DNA of 61,420 nucleotides from Streptomyces sp. DI166 (GTDB lineage Bacteria > Actinomycetota > Actinomycetes > Streptomycetales > Streptomycetaceae), in NCBI RefSeq assembly GCF_900091315.1, contig NZ_FLSP01000050.1, positions 1-61,420 of the forward strand, written 5' to 3'. The notes under the pieces are model-generated. The model did no database searches. It had not been told where the DNA came from and was given only the letters and a program-made list of their open reading frames with translations. Made by a program: the position numbers and the translations under genes. Each line of letters starts with the position of its first letter. The first letter of the stretch is position 1. Positions 59,022-61,420 of the stretch are shown here, piece after piece.

Positions 59022-60581
59022 TCACAGACCGCTCACCTTGCCGCTCGCGGAGACCTCGTACACCAAAGTGATGCTGCGGTGGCCGCCCGGCGGGAGGGCG
59101 ATGTCCCAGCGGGCGATGCCCTCCTCGTCGACCGTGTCCGGGAGCGGGGAGCAGTCTTCCTTGCGCAGCCGTACGTCCACGGCCGAGACCTCGGAGACGG
59201 GGATCCGTTCCCGCACCGCCACCACCTGCTCGCCCTCCGCCCCCGGAGCGGAGAAACGGGACAGGTGCAGGCGCACGGTGTGGGTGACCGTGGTCCGCTG
59301 GGTCATGGCCGCGGTGTCGCGGGACTCCTCGGCGTACCGCACGACCCGGTAGTCGTCCTGGCTGCCGAAGGCGAGCTCGACGGGTCCGCCGGGAGCGGTG
59401 AAGTCCAGGGTGCCGCGTCCGCTGAACCCGCTGCCGCGCACCAGGTCCACAGGGCCGGCGAGGAGCGCGTGCCCGGAGGCGTTGTCGAACCGGACCACCT
59501 GGGTGACCAGCGGGGACAGTTCGGGGGAGCAGGCGTACTCGCTGCGTGCGGGCATGGCGGCCGAGGAGAGCGGAATGCGGTGGGCGCGGCCGTCCGAGGG
59601 CACCGAGACGGGGGCGGGGGAGCGCAGCACCCGGGTCTCACCGCCGTCGTCCACGCCGGGCAGGCCGAGCACGGGCGCCGGGCCCAGGTCGGCGATGTCC
59701 TGCTCGCGCATCTCCACCGCGACCGTGCGCCGCTCGGCGGGGGAGCGGTCGGTCAGGGTGAGCCGGTCCTCGACCAGACGGGGCGGTTCGTTCGCCGAGG
59801 CCGAGCGCGCCGTCGACAGCGTCAGGGCGACCGCGGACCAGTCCTCGCCGGTGCGCTGCCAGACCATGGCGTCCGTCTCCAGCGTCACGGTGTCCGCTTC
59901 GAGCACCGCCCGGTAGGCGGGCCGCCACAGCGCGCAGGGCACCAGGTGGGTCAGCCGCAGCCGGGCCTGGCCCGCCTCGGCGGACCGCACGGTGAGCTCG
60001 ATGTGACCGAGCAGCTCGGCGGGCTCCTGCTCGGCCAGTGCGACGGCCTGCTCGGTCTCCTGGATGCGGGTGGCGAGGGTGTTCAGGCGGGCCTGTGCGA
60101 CGCGCAACTCCTCGCTGACGCTGTCGCGTTCGTCGTCGGCGCGGTCGAGTTCCGCGGACCAGCGGGCCACCTCCGTCTCGCCGAGGCCGGCTGCCTCGCC
60201 GATCTCGCGCAGGAGGTCGGCGGCGAGTTTGCCCAGCAGGTCGAGGCGGGTGCGCAGCCGGTCGGTCCGCTTCTCCAGCGCGAACCGCTCCTCCTTGAGG
60301 TCGTGCAGGCGCAGTCGCAGCGCCGAGTCGTCCGCGGTGGGCTCGGGGCCGCGCGGCGTCCAGGTGCGCACGAGGCGGGCGTCCAGGACGGCGGTGTCGT
60401 GGTCGGCGGTCAGCTCCGCGTGCAGCGTGCGGTCGACGGCCAGCGCGCTGACCGGCCCGAGGCGCAGCCGCTGGGTTCCGGCCTCCAGGTCGAGGGCGAG
60501 GGTGCGTTCGACGTGGGTGCGGTCCTCCAGGCAGGTGACGGCGGTGACCGGGGCGGGGATCAGGTCCGTATCCGTGGGCAT
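59022..60581 (-). CDS. MuiA-like DUF4139 protein
   Basis: 519-residue protein with a DUF4140-type N-terminus (ITAVTCLEDRTHVERTLALD-like), a long coiled coil (about 85-200: RLRLHDLKEERFALEKRTDR, SVSEELRVAQARLNTLATRI) and a C-terminal DUF4139 domain (about 205-519: HLVPCALWRPAYRAVLEADT, GLGSQDDYRVVRYAE-like). The family name, mucoidy inhibitor MuiA, comes from E. coli work; its biochemical role is unknown. The start at 60581 has AGGAG, 13 nt upstream and 8 bp after the stop of the paralogue, so it is co-transcribed. No signal peptide. Confidence 0.85.
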   Translation of the reverse strand: MPTDTDLIPAPVTAVTCLEDRTHVERTLALDLEAGTQRLRLGPVSALAVDRTLHAELTADHDTAVLDARLVRTWTPRGPEPTADDSALRLRLHDLKEERFALEKRTDRLRTRLDLLGKLAADLLREIGEAAGLGETEVARWSAELDRADDERDSVSEELRVAQARLNTLATRIQETEQAVALAEQEPAELLGHIELTVRSAEAGQARLRLTHLVPCALWRPAYRAVLEADTVTLETDAMVWQRTGEDWSAVALTLSTARSASANEPPRLVEDRLTLTDRSPAERRTVAVEMREQDIADLGPAPVLGLPGVDDGGETRVLRSPAPVSVPSDGRAHRIPLSSAAMPARSEYACSPELSPLVTQVVRFDNASGHALLAGPVDLVRGSGFSGRGTLDFTAPGGPVELAFGSQDDYRVVRYAEESRDTAAMTQRTTVTHTVRLHLSRFSAPGAEGEQVVAVRERIPVSEVSAVDVRLRKEDCSPLPDTVDEEGIARWDIALPPGGHRSITLVYEVSASGKVSGL

Positions 60582-60589
60582 GGTGTCTG

Positions 60590-61420
60590 TCAGCTCCTGC
60601 GGTTGCCGCCGGCCAGGGCCTTCGCGGCCGGGATACGGATCTCGTAGCCGCCCTCCAGGGCGACGGTGCCCCCGGGCGGCAGCTCGACGCGCCACACACG
60701 GGTGCCGGGGGCGTGCCGGTCGGGGCCCGCGCCCTCGTCGGGGACCGCCCAGTCGGCCCTCTCCTCGATCCGCACGTCGGATTCGGAGGTGACCGGTACC
60801 TGTTCGCGGACCTCGACCCGTACGGGCCGGGCGAGCCGGTTGGCCAGCTCCACCGACACGCGGTGGTCCAGCACGGTGGTGTTGTTGCGCAGGCCCGCCG
60901 TGGACTCGTTGAGGTGGGTGCGCCGGGTGACCTGGATGCCCTCGGCGGGCCCGAGCCCCATCCGGCGGGCACCGCCGGGCGCGAGCGTGGGCAGCGCGGC
61001 CGTCAGCAGGAAGTCGTCGTCGACGGTGACCTCGACCGGTCCCGCGAGCAGGGCCTGGTCGGTGGCGTTGGACAGGACGAGGGTGCCGTAGACCCGCTGT
61101 TCCACGGAGGGCACGGCCAGGTACTCGGTGCGCAGGCCGACCGGGATCTCGCCGATGGTGACGGTGTGCCAGGTGCCGTCCGAGGGGATGTCCGCACGGG
61201 CGTCGGCGTCGTAGCGGTGGTCGAAGGAACCGGCCGACTCGCGGGGCCGTACGGCATGCCCGGGAAGCGGCAGCGAGGCCACCGACTCGGCGCGACGGCG
61301 GTACTCGACGGCCACCGGATCGTAGGGCGTGGCGGGGAACAGACGGCCCCTGCGGTCGGCGGACTCGTCGGGGCCGCTGAGCTGGAGGGCGGCGTAGTCG
61401 AGCTCGTCGTGGGAGGGCTG
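60590..61420 (-). CDS. DUF4139 protein, second copy (5-prime end outside window)
   Basis: At least 276 residues in an open frame that runs to the window edge. The visible part starts QPSHDELDYAALQLSGPDES and contains the DUF4139 beta-rich blocks: HAVRPRESAGSFDHRYDADA, YLAVPSVEQRVYGTLVLSNA, TALLAGPVEVTVDDDFLLT-like and ends EIRIPAAKALAGGNRRS. An inner GTG at 61315 is a false start, since the conserved reading continues upstream. It lies just before the MuiA-like gene in one operon; together they repeat the same outer domain in two proteins. Confidence 0.85.
   Translation of the reverse strand, partial: QPSHDELDYAALQLSGPDESADRRGRLFPATPYDPVAVEYRRRAESVASLPLPGHAVRPRESAGSFDHRYDADARADIPSDGTWHTVTIGEIPVGLRTEYLAVPSVEQRVYGTLVLSNATDQALLAGPVEVTVDDDFLLTAALPTLAPGGARRMGLGPAEGIQVTRRTHLNESTAGLRNNTTVLDHRVSVELANRLARPVRVEVREQVPVTSESDVRIEERADWAVPDEGAGPDRHAPGTRVWRVELPPGGTVALEGGYEIRIPAAKALAGGNRRS

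Noticed and set aside
1..61420. Natural-product gene cluster, prophage, IS element, tRNA or rRNA
   Set aside because: No PKS/NRPS, terpene, RiPP, integrase, transposase, tRNA or rRNA sequence was recognised on either strand.

Overview
The window is high-GC actinobacterial DNA, almost certainly the chromosome of a Streptomyces or close relative. Support comes from codon use with G/C at nearly every third position, an SsgA-like sporulation protein, carbohydrate ABC transporters without a local ATPase, many LacI/GntR/TetR/PadR regulators, large secreted glycoside hydrolases, a class F sortase and long Ser/Pro/Thr linkers. No rRNA, tRNA, CRISPR array, phage or transposase was seen. The region reads as accessory carbohydrate-use and envelope DNA.

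Layout. 1-4.7 kb: a sugar ABC importer (binding lipoprotein, two permeases) divergent from a LacI repressor, with twin operator-like palindromes between them. 4.7-9.8 kb: small enzymes and exported proteins (RibD/DHFR-like reductase, DUF4232-like lipoprotein, DJ-1/PfpI protein, SRPBCC protein) and a 7 x 15 bp tandem repeat. 9.9-14.5 kb: a membrane Ser/Thr kinase overlapping a membrane partner, then a GT4 glycosyltransferase overlapping its own partner. 14.5-17.4 kb: a lipoprotein, a membrane protein, a Cys-rich winged-helix regulator coupled to a methyltransferase, and a DoxX-like protein. 17.5-24.7 kb: a glycan-degradation regulon of LacI repressor, DUF1996 protein, CBM32-GH2-like-CBM32 hydrolase and GH3 beta-glucosidase, linked by three copies of a GGGAGAGCGCTCTCCC-type operator.

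24.7-30.4 kb: a phosphorothioate-dependent HNH restriction enzyme, an ECF41/SigJ-like sigma factor with an FAD oxidoreductase, a deleted GH2 remnant, and an alkylglycerone-phosphate-synthase-like flavoprotein. 30.4-36.5 kb: a class F sortase with a candidate substrate, an MFS/spermidine-synthase fusion, a frameshifted gene, a GlxA-type regulator and a GAPDH. 36.5-42.6 kb: a TetR repressor with two 24-bp operators in front of a frameshifted epimerase, a class V aminotransferase, a VOC/SnoaL protein and an AraC regulator. 42.7-45.5 kb: an amphi-Trp protein, a GAF-PAS-GAF-SpoIIE phosphatase and a VOC protein. 45.5-49.8 kb: a GntR/HutC regulator divergent from a GH20 hexosaminidase, then a secreted CBM3-GH16-like enzyme. 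49.8-57.5 kb: an FtsX-type ABC exporter divergent from a PadR regulator and an acyl-CoA dehydrogenase, then a pentapeptide-repeat membrane protein. 57.5-61.4 kb: a membrane protein, the SsgA-like protein and two MuiA/DUF4139 proteins, the last cut by the window edge.

Themes: several local regulator/operator modules can be read directly from DNA palindromes; extracellular polysaccharide breakdown (GH3, GH2-like, GH16-like, GH20) sits beside sugar uptake. No wholly new system can be proven from sequence alone. The least explained units are the kinase/Ig-like pair, the class F sortase with a GMHTGG substrate, the sigma/oxidoreductase/restriction-enzyme gene run and the LacI glycan regulon.
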